Below are positions 47,101-54,343 of a stretch of 64,000 bases of DNA, piece after piece. This DNA comes from Pelomonas sp. CA6 (GTDB taxonomy: Bacteria > Pseudomonadota > Gammaproteobacteria > Burkholderiales > Burkholderiaceae_C). Below the pieces are notes generated by a model. That model ran no database searches. It saw only the letters and a list, made by a program, of their open reading frames with translations, and was not told the DNA's origin. Location of the stretch: contig NZ_JAKZFD010000006.1 in the NCBI RefSeq assembly GCF_022549225.1, positions 186,001 through 250,000 of the forward strand. The letters are read 5' to 3'. A program made the position numbers and the translations under genes. Numbering within the stretch: the stretch's first letter is position 1; the number at the start of each line of letters is the position of its first letter.

Positions 47101-47396
47101 AGGGTGCCCAAGACCCCGGTGGTCAGCGCCGCCGCCAGCGCCGACGCGCCGCGCGCGCGCAGCAGCAGCGCGCCCAGCAGGCCCAGCGGCACATAGAGCA
47201 CGCCGTTGGCGATCCAGTCGGCGCGCGATTCGATGCCCAGGTCCAGCAGCTGCGCCTGCGTGAAGCGCGCCCAGGCGGCCTCGAAGCTGGCGTCGCGGTA
47301 CTCCAGCGGCACCAGCGAACCGTAGACGATGAAAAAGACATAGGCGGCCAGGGCCCAGCCCAGCCGGCGCCGCAGGCGCTGCGGGGCCGCGCTCAC
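44133..47396 (-). CDS. Giant VanZ-like / O-antigen ligase-like fusion membrane protein
   Basis: This protein has 1087 residues and starts from GTG (GTGA overlap with the upstream gene). The N-terminal about 440 residues hold two VanZ-like blocks (NGVLYVPLGLLGALLLR, VEFTQTFFPPRTVSLNDPLAEVVGTLLG, then a weaker second set ending LWIAAVSAAVLLALL). An Ala/His/Pro linker (about 450-480) leads to a Wzy/WaaL-like membrane domain with AVTYSRAGLAAMGLG. A hydrophilic insert of about 150 residues (about 850-1000) follows and looks like a carbohydrate-binding beta-sandwich (LRLTLQARSDRPG, LLRNGDFQQGLDRWFF) before the last helices. It is larger than ordinary ligases. A polymerase or ligase that recognises its own product is an attractive inference. 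Confidence 0.85.
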   Translation of the reverse strand: MSAAPQRLRRRLGWALAAYVFFIVYGSLVPLEYRDASFEAAWARFTQAQLLDLGIESRADWIANGVLYVPLGLLGALLLRARGASALAAALTTGVLGTLLALGVEFTQTFFPPRTVSLNDPLAEVVGTLLGLGLGLQYGPRLLQLWRDAALRRDPWFAALGLGYALGFVALSLFPYDLLLSVGEWQAKLASPSWSWWLVHRDEGLVVQGLRLGVETLLSLPLGLALAWRHRHTRGGLPVGAAMRQGALLGLFIEGAQLFMASGVSQGLSVLTRALGMGAGAWLWQRRAEWTPARLRALLLRWRWALALPYAGALMLAHRWLGHGWQGLDHAQQQLAELRWLPLYYHYYTTEMQALYSLASTCIFFAPLALYGWAARWSGARCAITAALLSLVMESGRLLLAPTHPDPSNLWIAAVSAAVLLALLRQLEALIERPDDGTPPPSAAAAAAANPAAPQRHRHRRHAAAAVPGAGPGARLLALALALFALWGLAQFPLQPVLLGLLLLLCAWAAAWRPLLALGAAAAALPVLDLAPWSGRWFLDEYDLLMATLLAVAWWRAPAPARPDRAWRACAAALVLALGLSCAVALWPWSTPDANSWNSYLSPYNALRIGKGALWALLWWPLLARWQAAGQAPARDWAGGALLGLALTLPVLVWERALFGGVAQLGGEYRVTGLVSAMHVGGAYIECSLVVALLFAADLALQARSRLLRALCLLLLLAGGYGLAVTYSRAGLAAMGLGMLVLLAASLWPASMAPAAPSASGRPVLLRALAAAAMLAALLLPVWRGEFAQQRLSNVESDAQTRAEHRQAALDLLGGDAGAWLTGLGLGRFPAANFWAATPQQRSGSFALIDMQGWPALRLAGGQTLYLEQAIAPRPGEALRLTLQARSDRPGTVLRASVCEKWLISSLRCREAQARLDAPPGQWQKLSLSFAADSGPAPPWWQRAPHKLALSTPAPGTLLDLATLSLDSESGRPLLRNGDFQQGLDRWFFSSDHHLLWHAKSLPVTLLLETGVLGAAAFAALGLLALVRAARAARQRVPGAAALLAALVAVLALGLFDTLVDSPRFLFLLLMLCGLAASLRGAAPSRP

Positions 47397-48496
47397 GAGC
47401 CCGCCTCCGCGCGCGCCGCCCACAGCGGCTTCAGGCGCCGCCACAGCGCCTCCTTCAGCCAGCCCAGCAGCCCGGCCGGGTGGCGCGGGTTGTAGGCCAT
47501 CCAGCCCCAGCGCTCGCGGCGCTGCTGCATCCAGCGCTTCTTGTAGTCGTCGTCGCCGATCAGGTAGTCCACCTCGGTGACGCCGTCCTCGTCGATGGCC
47601 TGCTCGAACAGCCGCGCGGTGAGCGCCACGCCCGGCGCGATGTCTTTGTAGGCCTCGTCATAGGCGAGCTTGTAGATGTCGGCCTTGCGGCCCTGGACCA
47701 GCCAGATCTGCGCCGCCACCGGCTGTTCGCCGACCCAGGCCACGCCCATGCGCAGCAGGCCGCGCGCGGCGCTGTGGCGCACCAGCGCGGGGATGAAGTC
47801 GGGGTAGGGCTCGGGCTTCTTCCAGCTGCGCGCATAGACCGCCATGTAGGCCTGCAGCGCCGGCTCGGCCGACGCGGGGTCGCGGTGCAGCGTGATGCGC
47901 CCACCGGCCGATTCGAAGCGCTTCAGGTTGCGCCGCAGCGCACTGCGGAAGTTGGCGCTGCGCGCCGCCAGGTACTCGGACCAGCGCCCCGCCACCGGTT
48001 CGTACCAGTTGCCGAAGCACAGGAAGGGGTAGGGCCGCAGCCCGGCGCACCGCAGCGCCTCGCCCAGGCGCGCATAGCCGGGTGCCTCGCGGTCCAGCGG
48101 GGCCAGGCCGATGCGCGCCATCGGCACGCGCCGGCGCAGCGCCGCGAACAGCGCCGCGAGCTCGCCCGTGCCGCAGTCCGCGGCCAGCGCCGGCGCATAG
48201 AGATAGGTGTAGTAGTTGCCCAGCGCGCTCCAGCGCGCGCCGCCCTCGTGCAGCAGCGGCAGCACGGCGCGCACCTCGTCGCCGCGCCGCAGCACGGCGA
48301 ACAGGACCTGGCGCGGGTCGCGCAGCACGGTGGCCAGCAAGACCCGGTACCAGCCCTCGCCGAACTGCGGGCAGCGCTGCTCCGCGGCGGCGAGCAGCGC
48401 GCGCACCGCGGCGTCGAACTCGTCGGGGTGGCGCAGCAGCTCCAGCCGGGCGCGCTCGGCGCCGTGCAGGCCGGACGGAGCGACGGCGGCGTTCAC
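47393..48496 (-). CDS. FemAB/GNAT-like (Acetyltransf_6) protein
   Basis: The 367-residue protein shows the BioF2-like acetyltransferase fold: SANFRSALRRNLKRFESAGG, YKLAYDEAYKDIAPGVALTARL and VDYLIGDDDYKKRW. It is a distant cousin of the XrtA-associated FemAB protein at 19065 but lacks that family's motifs. The GTG start at 48496 sits in the stop of the upstream GNAT gene. Likely it transfers an acyl or aminoacyl group to a sugar or lipid-linked unit. Confidence 0.83.
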   Translation of the reverse strand: MNAAVAPSGLHGAERARLELLRHPDEFDAAVRALLAAAEQRCPQFGEGWYRVLLATVLRDPRQVLFAVLRRGDEVRAVLPLLHEGGARWSALGNYYTYLYAPALAADCGTGELAALFAALRRRVPMARIGLAPLDREAPGYARLGEALRCAGLRPYPFLCFGNWYEPVAGRWSEYLAARSANFRSALRRNLKRFESAGGRITLHRDPASAEPALQAYMAVYARSWKKPEPYPDFIPALVRHSAARGLLRMGVAWVGEQPVAAQIWLVQGRKADIYKLAYDEAYKDIAPGVALTARLFEQAIDEDGVTEVDYLIGDDDYKKRWMQQRRERWGWMAYNPRHPAGLLGWLKEALWRRLKPLWAARAEAGS

Positions 48497-49179
48497 GGTC
48501 CGTCGTCCGGCAGCGCGAAGTCCAGCACCGGCACCGCGCGCCAGCCCACATGGGGGCGGCGGCCCAGCAGCGCGAACTGCAGCGGCCCCAGGCGCAGGAA
48601 CAGCGCCCAGCCCAGCCGGCGCGCGCCCAGCCGGCCGTGCGACTTCAGCGAGGCCTCGTTGAACATGGAGATGCGGCTCAGGGTCCAGGCATGGCCCTCG
48701 TCGCGCAGCCCCTGCGCGACCGCGCTCCAGAGCCGGCCCATGGTGCGGCCCAGGCGGTAGCGCGGCACGACGTAGACGTCGTAGTCCCAGACGCAGCGCC
48801 GCGGCGCGGCGAGCCGGTAGTCGCAGCGGATCTCGTCCTCGAGGTAATGGCCCTTGGCGATCCAGATGTAGCCGGCGAACTCGCCCTTGACCGTGATCAC
48901 ATGGCACTCATGGCCGGCCGCGAAGCGCCGCGCGATGACCTCCGGCGGGCGCGGGAACTCGCGCACCAGCGGGTCCTCCGGGCCGACGCGGCGCACCACC
49001 TGCTGCGGGTCGGGGCGCAAGGCCGGGTAGGCCTGCGCGGCCAGCGGCTGCGCGACGAAGCTGTAGGGCACGATGCGGGCATGGCCGCCGCTGAGCTTGC
49101 CCATCAGCCGGTGCGCGATGTAGAGCGCCTGGATCGCGCCCTCGCGCAGCCGCGACGAGGCGGGGGCCGCCGCGCTCAT
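48493..49179 (-). CDS. GNAT-family acetyltransferase
   Basis: The protein of 228 residues has a GNAT-like core (HVITVKGEFAGYIWIAKGHYLEDE, CVWDYDVYVVPRYRLGRTMGRLWSAV) with the Arg/Gly-x-Gly-like acetyl-CoA loop RYRLGRTMG. The C-terminal half is hydrophobic and basic (LGWALFLRLGPLQFALLG), a pattern seen in exosortase-associated GNAT proteins. Four-base overlaps on both sides place it in one transcript with the hydrolases and the FemAB-like gene. Confidence 0.8.
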   Translation of the reverse strand: MSAAAPASSRLREGAIQALYIAHRLMGKLSGGHARIVPYSFVAQPLAAQAYPALRPDPQQVVRRVGPEDPLVREFPRPPEVIARRFAAGHECHVITVKGEFAGYIWIAKGHYLEDEIRCDYRLAAPRRCVWDYDVYVVPRYRLGRTMGRLWSAVAQGLRDEGHAWTLSRISMFNEASLKSHGRLGARRLGWALFLRLGPLQFALLGRRPHVGWRAVPVLDFALPDDGP

Positions 49180-50087
49180 CGCGTCGCGCTCCTGCGGGCG
49201 AAGGCGTGGTCCAGCCAGTCCACGCAGGCCCGCTCCAGCGCCAGGCTGTCGGCGCGGCGCGAGAAGGTGTGGTCGGCCTCGTCCAGCGCCAGCCGCTGCA
49301 CGCCGTCGCGCGCCAGCGCGCGCTGCCACAGCGGGTGCGCGCGCGCGCTGTCGTCGAACTCGCGCGCGGTGTAGTCCCGGCCGCTGAGCACCAGCAGCAC
49401 GGGGCCCGCGAAGCCGGCGGCCGCATGGGCCATGCGCTCCTGGTAGGGCAGGGCGGCCAGCTGCGGGCCGGCGCCGGCGGCCGTGCTGGCGGCCGCGCGG
49501 CGGCGCTGGCCCAGCACCTGCATCAGCTTGGCGGCGGCCTCGCGCAGCGCGCCCAGGCCCACGCCGCCGCGCAGCAGCTTGAGCCAGAACGCCTTTTCGC
49601 GCAGGCGCTGCAGGTAGTAGTGCCGGACCTGGGTGCTGACCTGGCTGTGCTCGGTGCGCACCCAGGGGTTGAGCAGGCACAGCCCGGCCACGGCATGCTC
49701 GGGATGCTGCAGCAGGAAGAGCAGGGCCGCCGACGCGCCGTCGCACAGGCCCCAGAGCACGATGTCCTGCGGGCCGCCGTGGTCGCGCCAGGTCTGCAGC
49801 GCCGCGGCGATGTCCTCGCCCTGGGCCTCGAAGCCCCGTGGCTCGCCCTCGCTGTCGCCCATGCCTCGAACGTCGAAGCGCAGGCAGGGATGGCCCGCCG
49901 CCGCCAGCGCCCGCGCCAGCTGCACGAACTGGCGGTGGCTGCCGGCGCGGTACTGCGGGCCGCCGACGACGATCAGCACGCCCAGATCCCGGCGCGCGGC
50001 GGCGGCCGGCTCGCAGGCGATGGCGGTGAGCGCCTCGCCCTGGCAGACCAGGGGCAGCACGCGCTCGGTCCAGGCGGGCGCCGTCAT
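49176..50087 (-). CDS. Exosortase A-associated alpha/beta hydrolase 1 (TIGR03100-like)
   Basis: The 303-residue alpha/beta-fold protein has an elbow GLCDG with C115 where serine hydrolases have Ser, an oxyanion region VVGGPQYRAGSHRQF, an acid region SGRDYT and the late His in DEADHTF. FDVRGMGDSEG is also typical. A Cys nucleophile would suggest thioester chemistry, such as unloading the nearby acyl carrier protein, but this is an inference. It is paired with hydrolase 2 upstream. Confidence 0.9.
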   Translation of the reverse strand: MTAPAWTERVLPLVCQGEALTAIACEPAAAARRDLGVLIVVGGPQYRAGSHRQFVQLARALAAAGHPCLRFDVRGMGDSEGEPRGFEAQGEDIAAALQTWRDHGGPQDIVLWGLCDGASAALLFLLQHPEHAVAGLCLLNPWVRTEHSQVSTQVRHYYLQRLREKAFWLKLLRGGVGLGALREAAAKLMQVLGQRRRAAASTAAGAGPQLAALPYQERMAHAAAGFAGPVLLVLSGRDYTAREFDDSARAHPLWQRALARDGVQRLALDEADHTFSRRADSLALERACVDWLDHAFARRSATR

Positions 50088-50971
50088 GCCCAAGCCTCCG
50101 CGGCTCGCCCGGCCGTCAGGGTCTGCAGCGTGGCCTCCAGCAGCGCCGGCGCGAGTTCGATCTCGGTGGTTTGCCAGAAGGCCGGGCCGTTCAGCGCGCG
50201 CGCCTGCACCGCCAGTCCCTGAGCCTGCCAGGCCTGCAGCGCCATCTGGGTGGCGGGCAGCAGCGCCTCGTCGGGCGTGTCGCCCTGCGCATCGCTCTGC
50301 GCGCCCGCCAGCTCCAGCCAAATGACGCGGTCCAGCCGCGCCGGCGGCGGGCTCAGGCGCGCCGCGCCCAGGCCGTGGGCCAGCGCGGGGCTCAGCTCGT
50401 AGCCGGCCACCTCGACGCATTCGCCCGCGGCCAGGCGCTGCTTCATCTCGTTCATCAGGCCCTTGCCGGCATGGCCCGACGGCTCGGCGGCCAGCTCGGC
50501 GGCCAGGCGCAGGCGCAGGAACTGCTGCAGCAGCAGCGCGCCTTGCGCCGGGGGCTGCCACAGCAGCAGGTTCAGCGGGTCCGGCCCGGCGGCTTCGACG
50601 TCGCGGCGGGCCAGGTCGCAGACCAGCAGCGCGCCGGCGCGCAATCCCCACAGCCACAGCGGCGCGCCCGGATGGCGCTGGCGCAGCCAGTCCAGCGCCA
50701 GCGCAGCGTCGGCCAGCCAGTCGTCCCAGCCGGCCTCGCCGAACTCGGCGCTGCTGTCGCCGCAGCCCTTCAAATCGATCTGCAGGCAGGCGAGGCCGCG
50801 CCCGGCCAGCGCGCGGGCGGTCAGCGCCGCCATGCGGCGCGACTTGTTCATTTCTTCGGCCAGCGGGTGCAGGTAGAGCACCGCGCCCGTCACCGGCCCG
50901 GCCGGCGCATGGTGGACGCACAGGCGCTGGCCATGGCCATCCGGCGCGGGCAGGAAAAAGGTCTGCGCCAT
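50084..50971 (-). CDS. Exosortase A-associated alpha/beta hydrolase 2 (TIGR03101-like)
   Basis: The 295-residue protein has the alpha/beta-hydrolase strand order (VLYLHPLAEEMNKSRR, CLQIDLKGCGDSSAEF), but the nucleophile elbow reads GLRAG with R111 instead of Ser or Cys. It therefore probably lacks hydrolase activity in the usual way and may bind or assist hydrolase 1. It lies between the acyl carrier protein gene (14 bases away) and hydrolase 1 (ATGA overlap). Confidence 0.88.
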   Translation of the reverse strand: MAQTFFLPAPDGHGQRLCVHHAPAGPVTGAVLYLHPLAEEMNKSRRMAALTARALAGRGLACLQIDLKGCGDSSAEFGEAGWDDWLADAALALDWLRQRHPGAPLWLWGLRAGALLVCDLARRDVEAAGPDPLNLLLWQPPAQGALLLQQFLRLRLAAELAAEPSGHAGKGLMNEMKQRLAAGECVEVAGYELSPALAHGLGAARLSPPPARLDRVIWLELAGAQSDAQGDTPDEALLPATQMALQAWQAQGLAVQARALNGPAFWQTTEIELAPALLEATLQTLTAGRAAEAWA

Positions 50972-50985
50972 GCCGGATCGCGGGC

Positions 50986-51237
50986 TCAGCCCGCCAGCTT
51001 GCCCTGCACGAAGTCCACCAGGGAGCCCAGCGTGGCGAAGGTGGCGCCGTCGATCTCGTCGTCGTCCACCACCACGCCGAAGCGCTCCTCCAGCCCCGTG
51101 ATCAGGCTCACCACCGCCATCGAGTCCAGCTCGGGAATGGCGCCCAGCAGGGGGGTGTCGCGGTCGAAGGCGGCGCTGCGCCCGTCCAGGCTCAGCACCT
51201 CATCCAGCAATTCGCGTACTTTCTTCTCGATGTCCAT
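50986..51237 (-). CDS. Acyl carrier protein, exosortase A-associated
   Basis: The small acidic protein of 83 residues has the phosphopantetheine site PELDSMAVVSLI with S39. The four-helix pattern and the length are normal for ACPs. It starts the minus-strand operon and diverges from the acyl-CoA ligase gene, its likely loading enzyme; hydrolase 1 could unload it. The carried group is unknown. Confidence 0.92.
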   Translation of the reverse strand: MDIEKKVRELLDEVLSLDGRSAAFDRDTPLLGAIPELDSMAVVSLITGLEERFGVVVDDDEIDGATFATLGSLVDFVQGKLAG

Positions 51238-51357
51238 GGTCAGCTACCGCGCGCTGTTGCGCAAACGCGGCATCTTACCCAGAGGCCGCGGACCGGCCGC
51301 CGCGCGCTGCCCCCCTCAACCCGAGGGGGCGCCCAGGGGGCCGGGAGAGGGGGTGGC

Positions 51358-51379
51358 GCGGCCACAATGCGGCCACAAT
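51358..51379 (+). repeat. 11-base tandem repeat in the ACP / acyl-CoA ligase divergent promoter region
   Basis: Two exact copies of GCGGCCACAAT lie side by side. The CACAAT ends resemble Burkholderiales -10 boxes (CACAAT/TACAAT), so the repeat may duplicate a -10 region or a regulator half-site. The 223-base gap 51238-51460 holds no gene. Confidence 0.75.
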
Positions 51380-51460
51380 CCCCGGGTTTTCACGGGCGGC
51401 GGCTCAAGCCCCGGCCGCCCGTGACGATTCCTCATCCAGCAACCCAACGAGGCCCTCCGC

Positions 51461-53092
51461 ATGCCGCCCACCGCGCGCACGAATTCCGACAGCGTCCTGT
51501 TGCACGAACTGGTGCTGCGCTCCGCCGACCGGGACGCCGGCGCGACCGCCCTGGTGCAGGGCAAGGACAGCCTCAGCTACGACGCGCTGGCGCAGCAGCT
51601 GCTGGGCTTCGCGTCCGGTCTGGTGGACCTGGGCCTGGCGCGCGGCGAGCGCGTCGCGATCTATCTGGAAAAGCGCGTCGAGACCGTGGTGGCCAGCTTC
51701 GGCACGCCGGCGGCCGGCGCGGTCTTCGTGCCACTGAACCCGCTGCTCAAGCCCGAGCAGGTGGGCTATGTGCTGCGCGACTGCGGCGTGCGCGTGCTGG
51801 TGACCTCGCCGGAGCGCTACCGTCTGCTCGCCGAGACCCTGCCGGACTGCCCGGCGCTGCGGCATGTGGTGCTGACCAGCGGCGCGGGCGATGCCGCGCC
51901 GCTGCCGGGCTGCGCGCTGCACGACTGGGGCGAGCTGCTGCGGGCCCAGCCGCGCGCCGGCCACCGCGTGATCGAGACCGACCTGCTGTCCATCCTCTAC
52001 ACCTCCGGCAGCACCGGCCGGCCCAAGGGCGTGATGCTGTCGCATCGCAACATGGTGGCGGGCGCGAAGAGCGTGGCCAGCTACCTGGGCAACCAGGCGC
52101 AGGACCGGCTGCTGGCCGCGCTGCCGCTGTCCTTCGACGCCGGCTTCAGCCAGCTCACCACCGCTTTCCACAGCGGCGCCTCGGTCGTGCTGCTGAACTA
52201 CCTGATGCCGCGCGATGTGCTCAAGGCCTTGGCCCAGCACGAGATCACCGGGCTGACCGCGGTGCCGCCGCTGTACATCCAGTTGACCGCGCTGGAGTGG
52301 CCGGCGTCCATCCAGGGGCATTTGCGCTACTTCGCCAACACCGGCGGCCGCATGCCGCGCGAGACCCTGAACCTGCTGCGCGAGCGCCTGCCGCGCAGCC
52401 AGCCCTTCCTGATGTACGGGCTGACCGAGGCCTTCCGCTCCACCTACCTGCCGCCCGCGGAGGTGGACCGCCGGCCCGATTCGATCGGCAAGGCCATCCC
52501 GAACGCCGAGATCCTGGTGCTGCGCGAGGACGGCAGCCCCTGCGCGCCCGGCGAACCGGGCGAGCTGGTGCATCGCGGGCCGCTGGTGGGGCAGGGCTAC
52601 TGGGGCGACCCGGAGAAGACCGCCGAGCGCTACAAGCTGCTGCCGCCGCAGGCGCTGTCGCGGCCCGAGGGGCTGCAGCTGCCCGAGTACGCGGTGTTCT
52701 CGGGCGACACGGTGCGCATGGACGAGGAGGGCTTTCTGTACTTCATCGGCCGGCGCGACGAGATGATCAAGACCTCGGGCTACCGCGTCAGCCCGACCGA
52801 GGTGGAGGAGATCCTCTACGCCACCCGGCTGGTGGGCGAGTGCGCGGCCTTCGGCGTCGACGACGAGCGCCTGGGCCAGGCCATCCAGGTCATCGCGACG
52901 CCGCCCGAGGGCAGCGATGTCCTGGACACCGAGGCCCTGCTGGTGCAGTGCCGCGCGCGCATGCCGGCCTACATGGTGCCCGGCGGCGTGCAGGCCCGCC
53001 CGGGCCCGCTGCCGCGCAACCCCAACGGCAAGATCGACCGCAAGCTGCTCGCCACCGAATGGGTGGCGGCGGGCACCACGACGAATCACTGA
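51461..53092 (+). CDS. Exosortase A-associated acyl-CoA ligase (AMP-forming, TIGR03098-like)
   Basis: The 543-residue ANL-family enzyme has the P-loop YTSGSTGRPKGVMLSH, the YGLTEAFRST region, the hinge motif YFIGRRDEMIKTSGYRVSP and the catalytic C-terminal Lys in NPNGKIDRK. It activates an acid as an acyl-AMP and loads it on CoA or, given the divergent gene, on the acyl carrier protein. It opens the plus-strand block that continues with the PLP decarboxylase six bases downstream. Confidence 0.93.
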   Translation: MPPTARTNSDSVLLHELVLRSADRDAGATALVQGKDSLSYDALAQQLLGFASGLVDLGLARGERVAIYLEKRVETVVASFGTPAAGAVFVPLNPLLKPEQVGYVLRDCGVRVLVTSPERYRLLAETLPDCPALRHVVLTSGAGDAAPLPGCALHDWGELLRAQPRAGHRVIETDLLSILYTSGSTGRPKGVMLSHRNMVAGAKSVASYLGNQAQDRLLAALPLSFDAGFSQLTTAFHSGASVVLLNYLMPRDVLKALAQHEITGLTAVPPLYIQLTALEWPASIQGHLRYFANTGGRMPRETLNLLRERLPRSQPFLMYGLTEAFRSTYLPPAEVDRRPDSIGKAIPNAEILVLREDGSPCAPGEPGELVHRGPLVGQGYWGDPEKTAERYKLLPPQALSRPEGLQLPEYAVFSGDTVRMDEEGFLYFIGRRDEMIKTSGYRVSPTEVEEILYATRLVGECAAFGVDDERLGQAIQVIATPPEGSDVLDTEALLVQCRARMPAYMVPGGVQARPGPLPRNPNGKIDRKLLATEWVAAGTTTNH

Positions 53093-53098
53093 GACGGT

Positions 53099-54343
53099 AT
53101 GAACACTCCCACGGCCAAGACGCCTCCCCAGCATGCCCCGATGGACCAGTTCGCCCGCGACGGCGGCGAGCTGGTGCTGGGCGGCCAGCGCCTGAGCCTG
53201 CTCGCCGAGCGGGTGGGCCAGACGCCGTTCTATGCCTATGACCGCGGCCAGATCCGCGCGCGCGTGCAGCAGCTGCGCCAGACGCTGCCGCAAGGCATCG
53301 AGCTGCACTACGCGATGAAGGCCAACCCCATGCCCGCGGTGGTGGGGCTGATGGCCGGCCTGGTGGATGGCATCGATGTGGCTTCGGCCGGCGAGCTGAA
53401 GGTGGCGCTGGACGCCGGCGCCGATCCGCACGAGATCAGCTTCGCCGGCCCCGGCAAGCGCGCGGCCGAGCTGCGCCAGGCCGTGGCCGCGGGCGTGCTG
53501 GTCAATGTGGAATCGCTGCGCGAGCTCACGCTGCTGGCCGGCCTGAGCCGCGAGCTGGGGCTGCCCGGCCGGGTCGCGCTGCGCGTCAACCCGGACTTCG
53601 AGCTCAAGGGCTCGGGCATGAAGATGGGCGGCGGCCCGAAGCAGTTCGGCATCGACGTCGAGCAGCTGCCGCAGGCCTTCGAGCAGATCCGCGCGTTGGA
53701 GCTGCAGTTCGAGGGCTTCCACCTGTTCGCCGGCTCGCAGAACCTGCGCGCCGAGGCGATCTGCGAGGCGCAGCAGAAGTCCTATGAGTTGGCGCTGCGC
53801 CTGGCCGGCGAGGCGGGCCTGCCGGTGCGCTTCCTGAACCTGGGTGGCGGCTTCGGCATTCCCTATTTCCCCGGCGAGACGCGGCTGGACCTGGCGCCCA
53901 TCGCCGACAACCTGGCCGCGCTGCAGCAGCGCGCGCGCGCCGAGATGCCCGAGGCCCGGCTGGTGCTGGAGCTGGGCCGCTACTTCGTCGGCGAGGCCGG
54001 CGTCTATGTGACCCGCGTGCTGGACCGCAAGCTGTCGCGCGGCCAGGTCTTCCTGGTCTGCGATGGCGGGCTGAACCACCACCTGTCGGCCTCCGGCAAC
54101 TTCGGCCAGGTGATCCGCAAGAACTACCCGGTGACCATCGGCAACCGGCTCGACGCGCCGCGCGAGACGCTCAGCGCCGTGGGCCCGCTGTGCACGCCGC
54201 TGGACCTGCTGGCCGAGCGCATGGAGCTGCCGGCCGCGCGCGAGGGCGACCTGCTGGTGGTCTTCCAGTCCGGTGCCTACGGCCCCAGTGCCAGCCCGCA
54301 GGCCTTCCTGGGCCATGCGCCGGTGGTGGAGGTGCTGGTGTGA
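53099..54343 (+). CDS. Exosortase A-associated PLP-dependent decarboxylase (DapDC/OrnDC group, TIGR03099-like)
   Basis: The 414-residue fold-III enzyme has the PLP lysine K74 in LHYAMKANP, GFHLFAGSQN, a glycine-rich phosphate loop FLNLGGGFGIPY and VVFQSGAYGPSASPQAFLG near the end. It decarboxylates an amino acid. In exosortase loci this family pairs with the acyl-CoA ligase and ACP, suggesting an ACP-bound or freestanding amino acid that becomes an amine for attachment to the polymer; this is an inference. Confidence 0.93.
   Translation: MNTPTAKTPPQHAPMDQFARDGGELVLGGQRLSLLAERVGQTPFYAYDRGQIRARVQQLRQTLPQGIELHYAMKANPMPAVVGLMAGLVDGIDVASAGELKVALDAGADPHEISFAGPGKRAAELRQAVAAGVLVNVESLRELTLLAGLSRELGLPGRVALRVNPDFELKGSGMKMGGGPKQFGIDVEQLPQAFEQIRALELQFEGFHLFAGSQNLRAEAICEAQQKSYELALRLAGEAGLPVRFLNLGGGFGIPYFPGETRLDLAPIADNLAALQQRARAEMPEARLVLELGRYFVGEAGVYVTRVLDRKLSRGQVFLVCDGGLNHHLSASGNFGQVIRKNYPVTIGNRLDAPRETLSAVGPLCTPLDLLAERMELPAAREGDLLVVFQSGAYGPSASPQAFLGHAPVVEVLV

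Noticed and set aside
44403-47495. A 1030-codon plus-strand frame opposite the VanZ/ligase fusion
   Set aside because: Gln/Arg/Gly-rich translation without motifs or a signal; the minus-strand membrane protein has clear helices and family motifs.
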